Source of the DNA: a virus
Length of the DNA: 49,704 nt
IMG/VR virus record: IMGVR_UViG_3300034522_000097
Location: 1-49,704 of that record
Direction: 5' to 3' (one strand)
Shown one piece after another: positions 49,199-49,704 of the stretch; the stretch's first letter is position 1, and each line of letters starts with the position of its first letter. The notes beneath the pieces were generated by a model that was not told the DNA's origin, made no database searches, and saw only the letters and a list, made by a program, of their open reading frames with translations. Both the position numbers and the translations under genes were made by a program.

Positions 49199-49704
49199 AA
49201 ACTGCCGCCATCGCACTGGCCGCAGGCATTGCCCTGGGCGGCAGCGGCGCGTGGTGGGTGCAAAGCCTGCGTGCAGGTACTGCTATCGCCCTGCGCAACG
49301 ACCAACAGTCAAAACAGGCACTGACCCAGGCACAGCAAGTGCAACAAGCTACAGAAATCAAAGCGGCAAGGCGACTGCAGCACGCCGCAGCGCAACAGGA
49401 CAACACCCATGCCTACACCCAAGAAATCCAGCGGCTGGAAGCTGGCCGCACTGCTGATGCTGCCCGCATTGCAAGCCTGCAGCACCACCTGCGCACCACC
49501 GCCACCCAGCATGCCCAGGCTGCCAGTGACGCCGCTGCCTGCCGAGATCTCGCAGATCAACACCAGCGACTCGCAGCCCTTGCTGTACAAGGCGCGGGCG
49601 TGGTTGGAGAGTTTGGCGACTTGGTCGCAAGGCGAGATGCCCAGGTAGCTCTGTTGCGCGGCCAGATTGCAACGGACCGCAAGCTGCTTGAGCAGACCCA
49701 ATAA
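49195..49704 (+). CDS. Rz-type i-spanin
   Basis: A 169-residue protein with one N-terminal membrane segment (TAAIALAAGIALGGSGAWW) followed by a helical periplasmic domain with coiled-coil character (AYTQEIQRLEAGRTADAARI). It joins with Rz1 to fuse inner and outer membranes at the end of lysis. ATGA overlap with the endolysin. The window ends at its stop codon. Confidence 0.9.
   Translation: MKTAAIALAAGIALGGSGAWWVQSLRAGTAIALRNDQQSKQALTQAQQVQQATEIKAARRLQHAAAQQDNTHAYTQEIQRLEAGRTADAARIASLQHHLRTTATQHAQAASDAAACRDLADQHQRLAALAVQGAGVVGEFGDLVARRDAQVALLRGQIATDRKLLEQTQ
49409..49648 (+). CDS. Rz1-type o-spanin lipoprotein, nested in Rz
   Basis: A 79-residue lipoprotein encoded in the +1 frame wholly within the Rz gene. 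Basic start PKKSSGWK, hydrophobic stretch LAALLMLPALQA and lipobox Cys24 in LQAC, then a Pro-rich part (CAPPPPSMPRLPVTPLP). It should be anchored in the outer membrane and bind Rz. The nested layout is standard for lambdoid spanins. Confidence 0.88.
   Translation: MPTPKKSSGWKLAALLMLPALQACSTTCAPPPPSMPRLPVTPLPAEISQINTSDSQPLLYKARAWLESLATWSQGEMPR

Overview
The window is most of a temperate short-tailed (podovirus-type) phage or prophage from a GC-rich betaproteobacterium, most likely a member of the Comamonadaceae (Comamonas, Delftia, Acidovorax and relatives). The host group is inferred from base composition, codon use and gene types. The gene order (two terminase genes, P22-like portal, scaffold, N4-gp56-type capsid protein, one giant virion protein, short-tail proteins, lysis cassette) resembles the Bcep22 and BPP-1 groups of podoviruses. 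No integrase, attachment site, tRNA, CRISPR array, insertion sequence or reverse transcriptase is visible, so the ends of the element lie outside the window.

Left arm (1-10100, minus strand): an early operon read leftward from a strong promoter, PL (10748-10776). It encodes small proteins, a RecT annealase, a YqaJ exonuclease with a long C-terminal extension, an HU-like protein, a DnaQ-like exonuclease, a large C5-cytosine methyltransferase with seven internal repeats, and a PrtN-like DNA-binding protein. Terminator-like hairpins separate many of these genes, and about 600 nt of structured, apparently untranslated leader lies between PL and the first gene. A two-gene island on the plus strand (3110-3990) interrupts the operon.

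Control region (10748-13231): a LexA/S24-type CI repressor and a small Cro-like protein diverge around OR. The same 17-bp palindromic operator, near TTAAACGCTGYGTTTRA, occurs at OR and at PL, giving a lambda-like two-operator switch. Downstream of cI lie a zinc-finger protein, a coiled-coil membrane protein and a HigBA-type toxin-antitoxin pair with its own promoter and operator.

Right early arm (13028-17828, plus): Cro, small regulators, a lambda O-like protein whose gene contains seven iterons (the likely origin), a P-like helicase loader, RusA and small accessory proteins. A winged-helix/coiled-coil protein (17307-17828) sits just before the late genes and is a candidate late regulator.

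Late region (18276-49704, plus): packaging and head genes (the large terminase is split into two overlapping frames), a 2678-residue polyvalent virion protein, tail and host-contact proteins, then holin, SAR endolysin and Rz/Rz1. A motif near CCCCGGCTRGGG recurs five times, always between genes and ahead of late gene blocks. Several lower-GC cargo genes interrupt the late region: a membrane protein (17836), a transglutaminase-like protein (26199), a protein with a UvrD-tail-like domain (28225), a small membrane protein (38067) and a 432-residue P-loop ATPase with its own terminator (38604). These are the best places to look for undescribed lysogenic-conversion or phage-defence functions.
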